Below, piece after piece: positions 21,140-33,370 of a stretch of DNA of 64,000 bases. The DNA comes from Diphasiastrum complanatum (taxonomy: Eukaryota > Streptophyta > Lycopodiopsida > Lycopodiales > Lycopodiaceae). Position 1 is the first letter of the stretch. Every line of letters starts with the position of its first letter. The stretch is taken from assembly GCA_029204225.1 (NCBI GenBank), contig CM055100.1, forward strand, positions 50,688,606 to 50,752,605. Reading direction: 5' to 3'. Made by a program: the position numbers and the translations under genes. A model generated the notes under the pieces. That model searched no databases. It was not told the origin of the DNA and saw nothing but the letters and a program-made list of their open reading frames with translations.

Positions 21140-23430
21140 ATCTATGTTGATTTGAACATGGATCTTGATATAACTCCAAGATTGGCTCTATGCTTGATGA
21201 AGGAACTTTTGCTCAAAGGTTTGGTGAGCATATCAGCAATGCAAGATGATGTTTCGATGTGCTCCAAATTGATTTCTCCTCTAATGAGCTTCTCTCTCAC
21301 GAAGTGATGTGCAACTTCGATATGCTTGCTCCTTGCATGGAATATTGGGTTGTTGGCAAGGGCTTGGGATGAAATATTGTCACACATGATCATAGGTAGA
21401 TTCTCTTCCAAGATTATCTTTAGTTCCACTAGTAACCTCTTGATCCAAAGCACTTCCTTTGTTGTTGTAGTGAGTGCCTTGTACTCAGCTTCACATGATG
21501 AGAGTGATACAGTATCTTGCTTTATGGAAAGCCAAGATATCAAGTTTCCTCCAAGATATATGACATAAGCACTTGTAGATTTTTTATCTGCTCTATCACC
21601 TACAAAATCCGAGTCAGAATAACCAATAATAGACATATCTTCACTTTTATACAATAAACCAATATCAAAAGTTGAAGATATCAACATTTAAAGAGAATAC
21701 TTGGATTGACATACAAAACCTTTATCTTGAAGAAAGTCAATCTCTAATCCTAGAATATAGTGAATTTTTTTAAGATCTTGCATCTTGAACTCTTCTCCAA
21801 GTGCAATCTTGGTTTTCTCAACTAACTTGATACTACTTCCTGTCAGAATGATATATGACAAGGTACCATTCCTTCGAGTTGAGTGCATCATATACATTCT
21901 TCGGCTCCTCATGAGAAATAAAATAGGCATAATTAGTGGAGCTGATTTCCACTTGCTTGTCTATATCTTCATAGGTAAGCCTTCTAGGCTTGGATCTTTC
22001 TCTTTGAGATCTCCTTGGTGAAAAGATTCGAGGTGACTCCTCCTCAATTCTCGGCCCCATCCCTCCATGATAATCTTCAAGGGTGATGATTGGAGTATCT
22101 TTGTGAGAATCTTTGAACTCGGCCTCCTCAAGAATGTATTTTTGATCTTCATGGAATATAACATCCCTACTCTCAATTGTAGTTGAGGTAGAGGGAACAT
22201 AGATTCTGTAAGCTTTCTTGTTGGATGCATATCCAACCATGATCCCTTTAATAGAATTAGGATCATCTCTTTTCCTTGTTTCTAAGGGTACATTAACAAA
22301 GCAAGCATAATCAAAAACTCTAAGGTGATTTACCTTAGGTTTCTTCTTAAACAAGACTTCAAAAGGTGATTTTCTAGCAAGTGCATTGTGCGGTAATCTA
22401 TTGCACAAATTATAGCTTCACCCCAATAATCAATAGGCAAAGAAGCTACTACTCGAATTGCTTTAGCACATTCACATAAAGATCTGTTTTTCCTCTCAGC
22501 TACTCCATTTTAAGATGGAGAATAAGCACAGGAAAACTCTCTCTTTATTCCTTCACCTTCACAGTATTCATGAAATTTGTTGGAGATGTATTCACCTCCT
22601 CCATCACATCTTAAAGCTTTAACTTTTAAAAGAAAACTGTTTCTCAACATAAGCTTTGAAGATTAGGAAGTGATCAAAAACCATTGCCTTTGAAGAAAGT
22701 AGATACAGCCAAGTATATCTAGTAAAGTCATCAATAAAGGTGACAAAACATGTTGCATCACCAATACTTTTAGAAGAGGAAAAATGTACATCTGAGTGTA
22801 TAAGCTCCAAAGGATGAGTAGTCTTTATAAAAGACTTCTGATATGGCTTTCTGTGTGACTTTGCAATGGCGCAAGCCTCACAAGGCTTGAAATCTTTAGA
22901 GAGAGATTTTGGAAGACCAATAGCCTTCAACTTCTTAACCATAGAAGACGTAGATTTAAAGTTAGGATGTCCCAACCTTCTATGCCACAGCTCCTCCTTA
23001 GATAACAAAGCAACTTCACAAAGGTTTGCATTCTCATAAGAATTCAACTTGAAAATTCCACCACATCTAGATCCATCAGCAAGGATCTCATCTTTTCTCT
23101 TGATAAAACAAGTATTGGAGTTGAACTTTACATCACAACCATTATCAAGCAACTTTCCAACACTAATTAAGTTCTTTGTGAGTTTTGGAATGAAAAGAAC
23201 ATTAGAAAGTGCAAGAACTTTTGAAGAAGCAAGTTTCAATGAAATGTTGCCAATTCCTTCTATTGGGCACTCATGATCATTAACTGTGTAAATAGATCTC
23301 TTGAGTCCTTTGAAAGGTAAGATTGAGTCAAATGACTCTTTTGAACAGCACATATGTGAAGAGGCTCCACTGTCTATATACCAAGCTCCATCTTTCTTGA
23401 AAGGTGATGAAGAAAAACTGGACACCAATG
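21140..23430 (-). pseudogene. Copia pol remnant with RT deleted (family A)
   Basis: Read from 23430 leftward: protease WYIDSGASSHMC, integrase zinc site and ELIHSDVHFSSSK, FIDDFTRYTW (22619-23428), a frame break, integrase C-terminus (RESRDVIFHEDQ, 22408-21833), then EWYL joined directly to a piece after the YVDD region (TGSSIKLVEKTKIALG, 21930-21688), another deletion, and RNase H SDSDFVGDRADK to DMLTKPLSKS (21687-21142). Most of RT including YVDD is absent. Gag is replaced by AGTACC repeats at 23431. The LTR at 20434 is its 3' LTR. Confidence 0.85.
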
Positions 23431-24340
23431 AAAATTCGAATTATTACAAAATAGAACCAAACAATAAACAACAGTACCAAACAATAGCGAACACTGTGTA
23501 TACTATACATTAGCTTCAAAACTATCAAGCATTTTAAAAAAACTACCAAAAAAACCATAAAAGTGCCAAATAGTACTTAAAAAACGAATCCAAAAGTACC
23601 AAAATTACCAAACAAGACTTTAAAAGTTCCAAACAAAGCATAGAAAATGCCAAACAGTACTAAAAAACAAATCTAGAAGTACAAAAAATTTCTTAAAGTT
23701 TCAAACAGATCCAAAAAAAATAAAACCAATAGTACCAATTTTGTCAAAATTATCAAACTACAAAACATCAATAGTCAGAAAGGTTACATTAGTACCAATC
23801 TGCAGAATAGTTACTAAAGTGTCAATAGTACCTCAGTCTCAAATGTTTCAAATGAACGAATTTGTGAAAAGTGCAAAACCACATTAGTAAACAGCGCGTA
23901 GAAACTACCAATCAGTACACCAAAAACAAATCCAGAAGTTTCAAAAGTACCAAATAATAGCTAAAAAAATCTAAACAGACTAGAAGTTCAAATCCAATGT
24001 CAAAATTGTCAAAAAGTATTACAAAAAGTACCAATAGTACCAAACTTAAAAAATTCCAATATTATCAAAAGTACCATAGAACCAAACTGCAAAAGTACCA
24101 TTACTTACAAAGGTGTCAAAAGTACCAAACTGCAAAAGTACGGTAGGTGCAAAAGTTTTGAAAGAACGAGTTTTATAGAAGTGCAAGACAACCAAAAGCA
24201 CCAAAAATCAAATCTAAAAGTATCAAAAGTAAAAAATGTTCAAACAACATGAAAATTCCAAAGCTTTCATTAAAATGACCACAACGTGTTCATAAGCTTC
24301 AAAAACAATGAAAAATACTAAATAGAGAAAGAAAAAAAGA
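23431..24340. repeat. Dispersed AGTACCAAA repeat tract
   Basis: A low-complexity A-rich tract in which AGTACCAAA or close variants recur about a dozen times with no fixed spacing. It begins abruptly at the broken end of a copia protease. No open frame is supported. It lies on the downstream side of the exon-like unit at 24358-25140. Confidence 0.6.
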
Positions 24341-24357
24341 ACTACCAAACAATTTAC

Positions 24358-25140
24358 CTCCTCTACAACCTCTCTTGCGAGGGACTGGGCATCTGCTTGC
24401 ACTTCCAACTTTTTTAGCATGCACCTGGTTAAATTGAACTCATCATTTACTTATTTTATCTCCTCTTTATTGGGAAGAGTCCGTGTCCGCAACTCAACCA
24501 AGCGCTTCTGCGGCTCAGCAATCTCATCCTTGATCACTTGGACGACGATGTTTTCTCCCTGCTTGACCAGCAGTTCTTCTTTCTTATTCTGAATGTTGTC
24601 CTTTAATTCCGAGAGCCTTGCAAGCATCCTCCCTTATCTGTTTGCGACTCTCTGATTCATTGCCTCCACTTCAAACATAACACTTTGAGGGAGCCCGTTA
24701 GCCCTGTTCCAATTTTCCAATTTTTTTTGTAGGCCATCCTTCTTGCTGCTGCACATTGCAATCACATTCTCGCCAAATCTAGCCCATGCTATCTTGTGAG
24801 AGGCACGGTCCAATTTGGCGGCCTTGCAATGCTCAAATGCATAGCATTTGGCAAATCTGGCTATGATTTTGTCGCAGGAGGGAGGAAGCCTAGTACACCT
24901 TGTGGAACAACAAACGACAATGTAGTCATCCACAAATTGTGGATGTATTTGGTTAGGATATATCTTAACAATTTTTTAATATCCTTGTCTGAAAACTGTT
25001 AGCCATTGACTGTCTGACAGATCAGTGGCTAGCAGGTCTTTTGCAAGTTTGCCCTCTAGGCTCAAGCCATACTCTTCATGAAGCTCCTCGGTTGAGTAAC
25101 AGAACTTCCAGGACCGGGTACTCATCCATTTTGTTTTTTC
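24358..25140 (-). pseudogene. Unrecognised exon-like coding remnant, three stops
   Basis: The minus strand has a GC-richer coding stretch in an AT-rich area. It starts behind a splice-acceptor-like TTTTGTAG, reads MSTRSWKFCYSTEELHEEYG from 25125, reaches a stop after VFRQGY, changes frame to KIYPNQIHPQFVDDYIVVCC and DKIIARFAKCYAFEHCKAAK (24933-24634), then after stops reads ELKDNIQNKKEELLVKQGEN and EIAEPQKRLVELRTRTLPN, and ends at a donor-like GAG/GTAAAT. The C-terminal third is Lys/Glu/Leu-rich and probably coiled coil. Neither copia nor Ty3 motifs are visible, and I recognise no family. Both sides are AGTACCAAA repeats. It may be an exon of an old host gene or part of an unrecognised multicopy element. 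Confidence 0.45.
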
Positions 25141-25187
25141 CTACAAAATAGATTGTTAATTTTAGCACAAACTGTTCACTCTAAATC

Positions 25188-25625
25188 CTCACATAAAAAG
25201 TACCAAATAACCAAATTAGGTACCAAAAGAAGCTAAAGCTCCAAATTAAGTACCATAAGCAGCTTTTTAAAATCCCAAGTTATGTACCAAAATCAGCTAA
25301 AGTACTAAATTAAGTACCAAAAGTAGCTAAAGTACCAAATTAAGAACCAAAAGCAACTAATTACTACCATAATAACAAAAGTACCAAAAGCAGCTAAAGT
25401 ACTTAAGTACCAAAAGTAACTAATGTATCAAATTAAGTACCAAAACTAGCTAAAGTACCAAGTTAAGTACCAAAATTAGCTAAAGTACCAAATTAAGAAC
25501 CAAAAGCAGCTAATTACTACCACAATACCAAAAGTACCAAACCAATTACTAAAAGCAACTAAAGTACTACTTAAGCTAAAGTATTAAATTAAGTACCAAA
25601 AAACACTGTCTCAATCAATTTTGGA
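25188..25625. repeat. 30-bp AAGTACCAAA minisatellite
   Basis: A tandem array with the unit TACCAAAAYTAGCTAAAG plus TACCAARTTAAG (30 bp), clearest at 25440-25500. Each unit itself consists of two related halves. About fifteen TACCAAA words are present. It lies just upstream (minus strand) of the exon-like remnant. Confidence 0.75.
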
Positions 25626-26635
25626 CTTTTTAATTTGTTTTGGACTATTTTCTAAGTACAAGAGCATAAGCCATTGATCAAAAGCAAATCCATTTTTAGC
25701 AAGTTTTGGTGCTAAAAACTAGTATTGAGAGGGCAAGCTAGAATCTTGATTTTGGTGAAGAGATTTGATCCCAAACTTGGTAGGGGTCCAAATTTGTACT
25801 ATCCACATTGTGGACACCTTTGAACCTGCATTTAATGCATGGTATTAATTTGATCCATAAAAATTCAATTTGTGAGCTTTTGATGTAATTTTTGGTGGAA
25901 ATCCTAGGATAAGCTAACAAGATCGAGTGCCATTAATTAGATTTGAATAGGGTCATGAGATCTAATTAATCTAGGCTGAAATCAGATCCTATAAACTTTT
26001 TTTACAGGTCTTGAAAGTACATCAAAAAGTGTGAGTGAGATTTAGTCATGTTTTTGTCCAAAAATGGTGAAAATTGGTAGGATTTTATAGGTCTTTGATA
26101 GAATCTCATCTAATCTTCATTTCTTCTTTGTGAGGGAGTGTAAGAACTGTGACTAGAAGTCCAAAGAGGTCTAAGTCAAATTTGAGGTAATCAAGACAAA
26201 GTGAAACCTTTGTGAGTTTCTAGGTCAAATCAAAACCAATTTTCTTGAGCATTGTTTTGTAGGATCCTTCCAAAAAGTTCTTTTGAATCAAGATCAAGGG
26301 GATCTTGCTACTTAAATCTTTGTGCATTTCAAGTAAGTTTCTAGTGGAAAAATTTTGAAAAAGCACTTAGGGAGGGCTGAGAAGTTCAATCTAATTTGTG
26401 TTCATTGATTTTCTCAAGAGTAGTCAATAGAGTGAAAAATTGGCAAGATTTGTTTGAAAGTAGTTTTCACTTCATCTTATCTTCATTCCAACTTTGTGAG
26501 GGAGTGATAGAATTGTGATTATAAGTCCATTTGTTGGATTAGAAATCAAATTTGAGTGAAACACTACAAGTGTGAGACCTTTGTGAGTTTCATGTCAATC
26601 AAATCTTTTTCTTGTTTGTAGAAGTCACTAGTAAG
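25626..26635 (+). other. Leader region with a two-copy repeat of about 366 bp
   Basis: No gene is seen. The stretch around TGTGAGGGAGTG (26129 and 26495) is present twice, with matching AATCTTCATT before it and CTTTGTGAGTTTC after it, a period of about 366 bp. It precedes a copia gag and is best read as its 5' leader; no primer site is preserved. Confidence 0.55.
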
Positions 26636-27415
26636 ATGGGATCTACTGGAGCATACCTTCTAGAAGCTAGTGAGAGATTGAATTCTACAAATTATACTAT
26701 TTGGAAGGTTAGGATGGACCAAGACCTTTATGAGTTCTTGATTGAGGATGAAGATGAACCTCTAGGTGCACAGGAGTTAGCTAGATACAAGAAGAGATCT
26801 AGGCTTGCACTTCATTGTGTGAAGATGAATGTGAGCAATGATTTGTTGAGAGAAGTATCAGCATGTACTAGTGCTAAAGAGTTTTTGGAATCTTTAAAGT
26901 CAATCTATGAATCTAGCAACACTTCTAGAGTTCTCATGCTTAGAAATCAGATTTTGCAAAGCATGAGGAGAAGTGAGGAGAGTGCATAGGATTATGTACT
27001 CAGAATCAAGTCTCTAAATAGGGAGTTCGCTTTCATTGGAGAGAAGATTCAAGATGGAGAGCTTGTACAAATTGTTCTTAATGGTCTAGGAGATGACTTA
27101 GCAAATTTGGTTCAAAGTTTTGCCATCCAAGACACTTTGCCATCTATTGATAAGCTCCATAGTGTGCTTGTGGCTGAAGAGTGTAGGATTCTCCACACCA
27201 ATGCAAGAATGAGTTCATTGTCTTTGTAGGATGGAGATGAGAAAGCCAATTTCTCATTAAAAAGCAAAAAGAAGACCAATGGAAAGAAGAAGCATCCAAA
27301 GTAGGCCAAAGAAGAGGATGATGCATCAAGCTCAAAGGACAAGTCAAAGCAAAAATGTTTTTTTTTGTGAAAAGAAGGGGCATTATGCATCCGAATGCTA
27401 CAAGAGGCAAGTGAT
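26636..27415 (+). pseudogene. Copia gag remnant (family A)
   Basis: ATG 26636 gives MGSTGAYLLEASERLNSTNY and TIWKVRMDQ, then UBN2-type gag to EESA, where a stop (26987) interrupts a frame that continues DYVLRIKSLNREFAFIG and LVQIVLNGLGDDLANLVQ. More stops occur at about 27228 and 27303, and the zinc knuckle is shifted (CFFL then a stop). At 27416 it is cut by a minus-strand family B copy. Protease and pol are missing. Confidence 0.85.
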
Positions 27416-29335
27416 ACCTGATTGTGATGTTTTTCATTTTGGAATGGAGCACAAGATCTTTCGTCAGGTGTATTGCAAAGGTGTTATCCATTTGCAAAAC
27501 CAGAGGCTCATTCCTTGTTTCACCCAATTCGTCCAGGAACTGCCTCATCCAGATTATCTTGTTGGCCATCTTTGCTGCTGCAATGTACTCTGCTTTGCAA
27601 GATGACTGGGGTACAACGGTCTGCTTCTTGCTAACCCAGAGAACTGTTGCTCCTAATGTGATGGTGCATCCTCCTGAGACGCTTTTACAATCGTCCTTAA
27701 GGGATGCCCAACTAGCATCATTGTAGGAAAGTATCTTGAAACCTACATCATGACAATAGCACAAGCCATAATTCCTCCTTAATTGAAGATACTGCAAAAT
27801 CTATTTTGCAATCTTCCAATGTGTCGAGCTTGGATTTGTGCAAAATTGGCTCATTTTGAATACTGCATAAGCAATATCAGGACGTGTGTTGTCAACAATG
27901 TACATCAGTGATCCTATCAACCTCCTATAAGGTGTGAGCTGCATCTTTTCTTTCTCTTTCTCAGTCTTCGGACAGTCATCGCTTGTCAGCACCATCCCTA
28001 TGAGCATTGGAGTATTTGCTCCTTTGCAGTTCAGCATCCCAAAGTCCTCTAGGATCTTTTGAGTGTATCTGGACTGGTGAAGGTATAACTTACCTCCCTC
28101 GTAATCCCTTTCAATTTGTAAGCCTAGGTAACACCTAGCTTCTCCCAGATCCATGATTTTGAAATGTTTTGAGATGTCAGTCTTCACTTCAGCAATTAGC
28201 TGCTCAATCCTGCAAAGTATCAGAGTGTCGTCCACATACATAGCCACAATGATGATCTTGCCATCTGTAACTCTGACATATACATTAAAATCAGCCAACA
28301 GAGGCTTGAATCCTAATGATTTTAGGGCTTGATCTTTCTTCTTGTACCATTGTCAGGCTGATTGTTTCGGACCGTAGATACTTCTATGCATTCTGCATGC
28401 ATAGTCAGGAAGTGAATTTGAGACATATCTTGGGAATTGATCCATATAGACCTCTTCATCTAATTCGCGATGCAAGAAGGTTGTCCGTGTTCATCCTCTG
28501 TTGTCATTGGCGGCAGGTCATAGTACTGTCTCTCTAGAACTTCATAGCTGACAGGATCATCATTGGCCATTGTTTTGTTCTCATCAAATCTGAAATCTCT
28601 CACTGTTTTCACAATGTTCGTGTCTGGCATGTAGACTCTATAGTATGACGAGTTGTTGTCATAACCTACTAGGAATCCCTGTTCGGCTTTCTCATCAAGC
28701 TTCTTTCGAAGCTTATCAGGAATATGTGCATAAGCTGCACAACCAAAGATTCTGACGTGAGACAGGTTGGGCTTTCTACCCCACCATAGCTCATGTGGTG
28801 TCGTGTGAGGGACACCAGACTTACCTATCCTATTCTGGATGTATGCGGCTATAGCTACTGCTTCAATCCATAGGACCCTTGGAGCCTTCGAGTAGGCCAT
28901 CACGCATCTGGCAGCTTCCATCAGGGTCCTGTTCTTTCTTTCTACAAGACCATTGTGTTGCGATGTGTAGGCTGCAGTCCTTTTGTGAATGATGCCACGA
29001 TCAATGCAGAAGTCAGTGAAGCGATTCGAGATGTATTTGCCATCTCGATCTATCCTGATCTGCTTAACCTTGTTGCTTGTACATCTCTCAGCCCAGTTCA
29101 CATATTCTGTGAGTTGATCAAGTGCTTCAAATTTATTCTGAATAAAATACACTCTGGCAAATTTACTATAGTCATCAATAAAGGTTATATAATACTTTGA
29201 CCTTCCTACTGAGATTACATTGAATGGTTCGCAGATGTCAGAATGCACTAGCTCCAGAATCTTAGTCGTTCTGTAGGAGTCCTTGATGAATGGAGTGCAT
29301 GACATCTTGCCCTTCAAACATGCATCACACATGTG
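27416..29335 (-). pseudogene. Family B copia pol with integrase-RT deletion
   Basis: From right to left on the minus strand: integrase with CDACLKGKMSCTPF, LVHSDICEPFNVI, FIDDYSKFARVYF, RIDRDGKYIS and TSQHNGLVERKNRTL (29368-28460), a jump from TTEDEHGQ straight into the RT segment HGQPSCIAN-type, then RT 28298-27801 with MYVDDTLILC (the family B form of YVDD) and RNase H 27797-27420 with SYNDASWASLKDDCKS and SSCKAEYIAAAKMAN. Integrase C-terminus and RT N-terminus are deleted, and an early frame break follows DFNVYV. The right side ends at an LTR of another element near 29336. Confidence 0.8.
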
Positions 29336-29640
29336 TAACTGCATGCATGTATGTTGCACGTACTGCATGTCAACTCATGAAATTGCCTAGACATGTGTAG
29401 ATCACAAAAACTACTTTGCATGTTGCATGCACTAATTGCATGTGGCTTGCATGCATACAGTAAGACTTTGCATGCTATCTAAACATCTGCATATCATCAT
29501 AATTGAACCTATCTAACTCAAATCCAAGCTACACTAGAAGGATATGTGCTCAATTCACACTCCTTATATGTACAACATGAAATCTAGTGGAAATCACCCC
29601 AAACTCGAGATAGGAAGATAATATTTTAATAATCTTCACA
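29336..29640 (-). repeat. Truncated copia 3' LTR (family A subtype with ATGCATGCA words)
   Basis: It ends AATCTTCACA at 29640 followed by CTCCTCCTT (reverse polypurine tract). It resembles part of the LTR at 2409-3174 in inverse orientation. The left portion is missing. It has several TGCATG palindromes. Confidence 0.65.
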
Positions 29641-29654
29641 CTCCTCCTTAAAAT

Positions 29655-32277
29655 TTATGTTCCTATCAACATAGATTTTGAAATTAGGCCAAGGTTTGAC
29701 CTCATCTTTATAAAGACATTCTTGAGTAGAGGCTTGGTGAGAAGATCTGCAACACAATCTAAAGATGAAACATGCTCCAATGAGATCTCTCTTCCAATGA
29801 CTTTTTCTCTTACAAAATGATGAGCCACTTCAATATGCTTGCTCTTTGCATGAAAGACTGGATTATTTGCAAGAGCCTGAGCAGAAATGTTATCATTCTT
29901 TATAATTGGTAAATCTTCATCTGCATAACACTTAAGCTCCAGAAGTAGCCTTTTGATCCATAAAACCTCCTTTGTTGTGGTTGTAAGAGAATTGTATTCA
30001 GCTTCACAGGATGATAAAGAAATAGTTGTCTTGATGATTGATCTTGCATGAGTCTCTTTAATCTGTGCATCAACCAGGTTAAATTTCTGACCTTCATGGA
30101 AGACCACATCTCTACTAGCAACATTTTTGTCAGTAGAGGGCAAATAAATCTTGTATGTTTTTTAAGTAGATGCATAACCTACAAAAATTCCTTTTACTGC
30201 ACTAGGATCTTCCTTCTTCCTAGTTTCTAGAGGCACATGCACAAAGCATACACAACCAAAAATCCTAAGATGATCTACCTTAGGCTTTTTCTCAGACAAC
30301 ATCTCAAATGGTGTCTTTCCTCCTATTGCAAGATTTGGAAGCCTATTACAAAGATAGTTTGCACATGCAACTGCCTCTCCCCAAAATTCTTTAGGCAGAG
30401 AAGCTTCCAGCCTAATGGCTTTTGCACATTCACACAAAGTTCTATTTTTTCTCTCAGCAACTCCATTTTGCTGAGGAGTATATGAACAAGAGAACTCTCT
30501 TTGAATACCCTCTCTCTCACAAAAGTCTTTAAACTTATTGGAAGTGTATTCCCCTCCACTATCACTTCTTAAAGCTTTTAACTTGAAAGGAAACTGCTTC
30601 TCTACATAAGCTTTAAAAGTAAGAAAAACATCATAAATCATGGCTTTTGAAGACAGCACATAGATCCAAGAATGTCTTGTATAATCATCTACAAAAGAGA
30701 CAAAGCAGTTGGCTCCTCCTTTGTTCTTAGTTGATGAGAAATGACCATCTGAGTGTACAAGTTCAAATGGTTGCTTTGTCTTGATACTTGATCTAGGAAA
30801 AGGCTTTATGTGTGACTTTGCCAGCACACAAGCTTCACAAGGTAGAAGCTCCTTTGACAGTGTCTTTGGTAGACCAACAACTTTTCCTTCTTTGACTATA
30901 GATTGCATGGCTTTGAAATTGGGATGACCCAATCTCTTATGCCACAGATCCTCTTGTAGAACCTTGGTCTCATAAGCAATATCTGAAATGTTAGCGCTCT
31001 CCCTAGAATCTAGTTTGTACAACTTACCAATTCTAGATCCTCTAGCAATAACTTCATTTTATCTTGAGATTATACACTTGTCAACCTGAAACTTGACATC
31101 CAATCCACTATCAAACAACTATCCTACACTAATGAAATTTTTAGTCAATCTAGGTACATACAATACATCATGTAAGCAAAAAGATTTTGATGATGATGCA
31201 TGTAATGGAATGCTACCTATTCCTTCAATCCTACACTCTACATCATTAGCAGTATAGATTGACCTTTTTGCACCTAGATATGGCATGAGATTAGTGAAAG
31301 AGTTCTTAAAACTAGACATATGGGAACTAGCCCCACTATCTATCCACCGGACTTCTTCATTCTTAAAAGGAAAAGATGAGAAAGTTGACATCATTAATGA
31401 ATCCTCTCTTTCACTCTCTACATCCTCACACTCATCCTCATTAGTAAGGTTAGCTTGCTTAGATTGGTTCTTCTTCTTGAAGCAGTTTGATGCATAATGT
31501 CCTTTCTTGCCACAGAAAAAACACGTGACCTTTGACAGCTTCTTCTTGCCACTGGATGTTGCACCTTGTGAGGACTGATCCTCACCACCTTGTTTGGATT
31601 TGTCCTTCTTGAAGTGTTGTTGTCATTTTCCCTTGCCTCTTGACTTGTCTCTGATGAAGAGTGCTTTGTCATCTCCACCATCTTTCAATGAAAGTCTGTA
31701 GATCCTCAGCATCTTGTTCTCTTGCCTGCTTTCTTCAGCAATGAGAACACCTTGCAGTGTCTCCAAGGATGGAAGATCCTCTCTCACAACATAAGTATGC
31801 ACAATATTGTCGTACTCATCTCTAAGTCCATTTAGGACTACTTGAACAAGTTCAGTGTTCTTAAGGGCATCACTAATACCATCTAACTTTAACTCTCATG
31901 ACATATGATGAAGCACTCTCATCTACTCTCTGATAACTTATAAATATCTGGTTTCTAAGTGTAAGCAATCTACAAGTATTTTTGATTTCATAGATTGTGT
32001 TTAGAGTATCCCAAGCTTCCTTGGCAGTGGTGCATGTACTGATCTCTCTTAACACTTCATTAGTAGCATTCATTTTTATAAAATGAAGGGCAATTTTGGT
32101 TCTTTTGTGAAATGCTACTGCTTCATTAGGTGCAGCAGGTTCTTCTTCAACTCCACTCACAATATCCATTACATCCTGTAGAATCAACAACGATTCCATT
32201 CCAATCTTCCACATTGCATAATTGAAAGATGTTAATCTCTCACTGTGCCCTAAGAAATGTGAACCAGATGAAGACAT
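29655..32277 (-). pseudogene. Copia gag-pol remnant lacking RT (family A)
   Basis: Minus strand: gag 32277-31873 (MSSSGSHFLGHSERL, NYAMWKIGMES), frameshifts, knuckle region, protease WIDSGASSHMSS (31394-31119), integrase 31022-30162 with LWHKRLGHPNF, LVHSDGHFSS, FVDDYTRHSW, RSDSGGEYTS and TPQQNGVAERKNRTL, a stop, then 30143-29655, which fuses the integrase end (ASRDVVFHEGQKFNL) in frame to the RNase H stretch TISLSSCEAEYNSL and ends CVADLLTKPLLK. The whole RT is missing by one in-frame deletion. The integrase catalytic triad looks preserved. The 5' LTR is at 33043-33370. Confidence 0.85.
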
Positions 32278-33029
32278 CTTCTTGGTGAGAAATTCTAGTA
32301 ATGATAAAAAAAAAATGGAGTTGAAAGGATGTTGCTTGCTATCTCAATCTAGGATCTAACACAGATGTTGATCCACCTTATGAAATCTAGCAATAGATGT
32401 GAGAACAAATTCTGAATACAAAAAATCAATCTATCTTGAATTTGGATCTTGCTTCAGTCACAAAAGAAACAAGAAGTCTATCTCTCCCACGAGTTTCAAT
32501 GTACTGATAAACTCTCTAGGAACTTACTTTCAACTCAAACACAATAATATGTGTGAAATGAAAAGTCTAAGACCTCAGAACACTCACTTCTATCCAATTC
32601 TACTTGATTGACAGTGAAAATTGATGAAAATGGTGAAAAAGACAGATGTGTGCTCACTTTGGCATATCCCACGAGTTGAGTACCCTCTCAAACTCTCTGA
32701 TTGCCTAAAACTCTTCTAAAAACAAATCAAATTGATTTAGAAACAAGAGCAACACATTCTACTCTCCAATATCTATCCAACAAACTATAGAACATCAAAT
32801 TTGGATCATTCCTTGAGAAGTAGCACTCATTAATGAGGGCTGATTTTACACGTGTGAGCTCTCTGTCTGTACAGAGCTCCGTTGGATCAGATTAGCCTTG
32901 ATTTGATCCACTTATGATCCACAAATTGCTTGTTTCTCAGCGAGTTTGAATCCTTCTCCAAAAATAGAGTTCTTGCAAGCAAAAACACTGATGATCTGAT
33001 GTATACACCCTCACCTCTTCAAAGCATGA
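32278..33029 (-). other. Non-coding leader of the RT-less family A element
   Basis: AT-rich leader between gag start and primer site. The word TACACGTGTG near 32846 is a one-base variant of the LTR palindrome, with CTGTACAG close by. Confidence 0.6.
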
Positions 33030-33042
33030 AGCTCTGATACCA
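33030..33042 (-). other. tRNA-Met primer binding site
   Basis: The minus strand reads TGGTATCAGAGCT next to an LTR end CTTCACA. Confidence 0.85.
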
Positions 33043-33370
33043 TGTGAAGTTTTTAGCACGTGTGAACTTCACCACACACCCTACAGGATCTTACTAAGGT
33101 GTTGTGATTGCACAAGATTGATCAAAGAACAATATTCTTGAAAAATCTAAGGCAAGAGCACAATGGCATATATCTGATGAAAAAATCTAACTCTTCACTA
33201 TGAGAAATAAATGTCAGAAATAATTCTAAGTGTTCAGTGTGGGAAAAAAAGGCTGCTCTCAAGTAGAGAGAGAAAATTATACATAGAAAACTCGGGTAGA
33301 GAGAGAATGAGTCCAAAACCCCAAAATCTCAATATTCACAATGTGGCAAAACATGCCCAGCTTTCCCTAC
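33043..33370 (-). repeat. Truncated 5' LTR of the RT-less family A element
   Basis: It starts TGTGAAGTTTTTAGCACGTGTG next to the primer site, with the inner part of the LTR palindrome at 33056-33065. It stops where family B LTR sequence begins, about 330 bp in. Confidence 0.65.

Noticed and set aside
23441-25625. CRISPR-like impression from regularly repeated AGTACCAAA
   Set aside because: Units are short, degenerate and directly adjoining, with no unique spacers, in a plant nuclear sequence.
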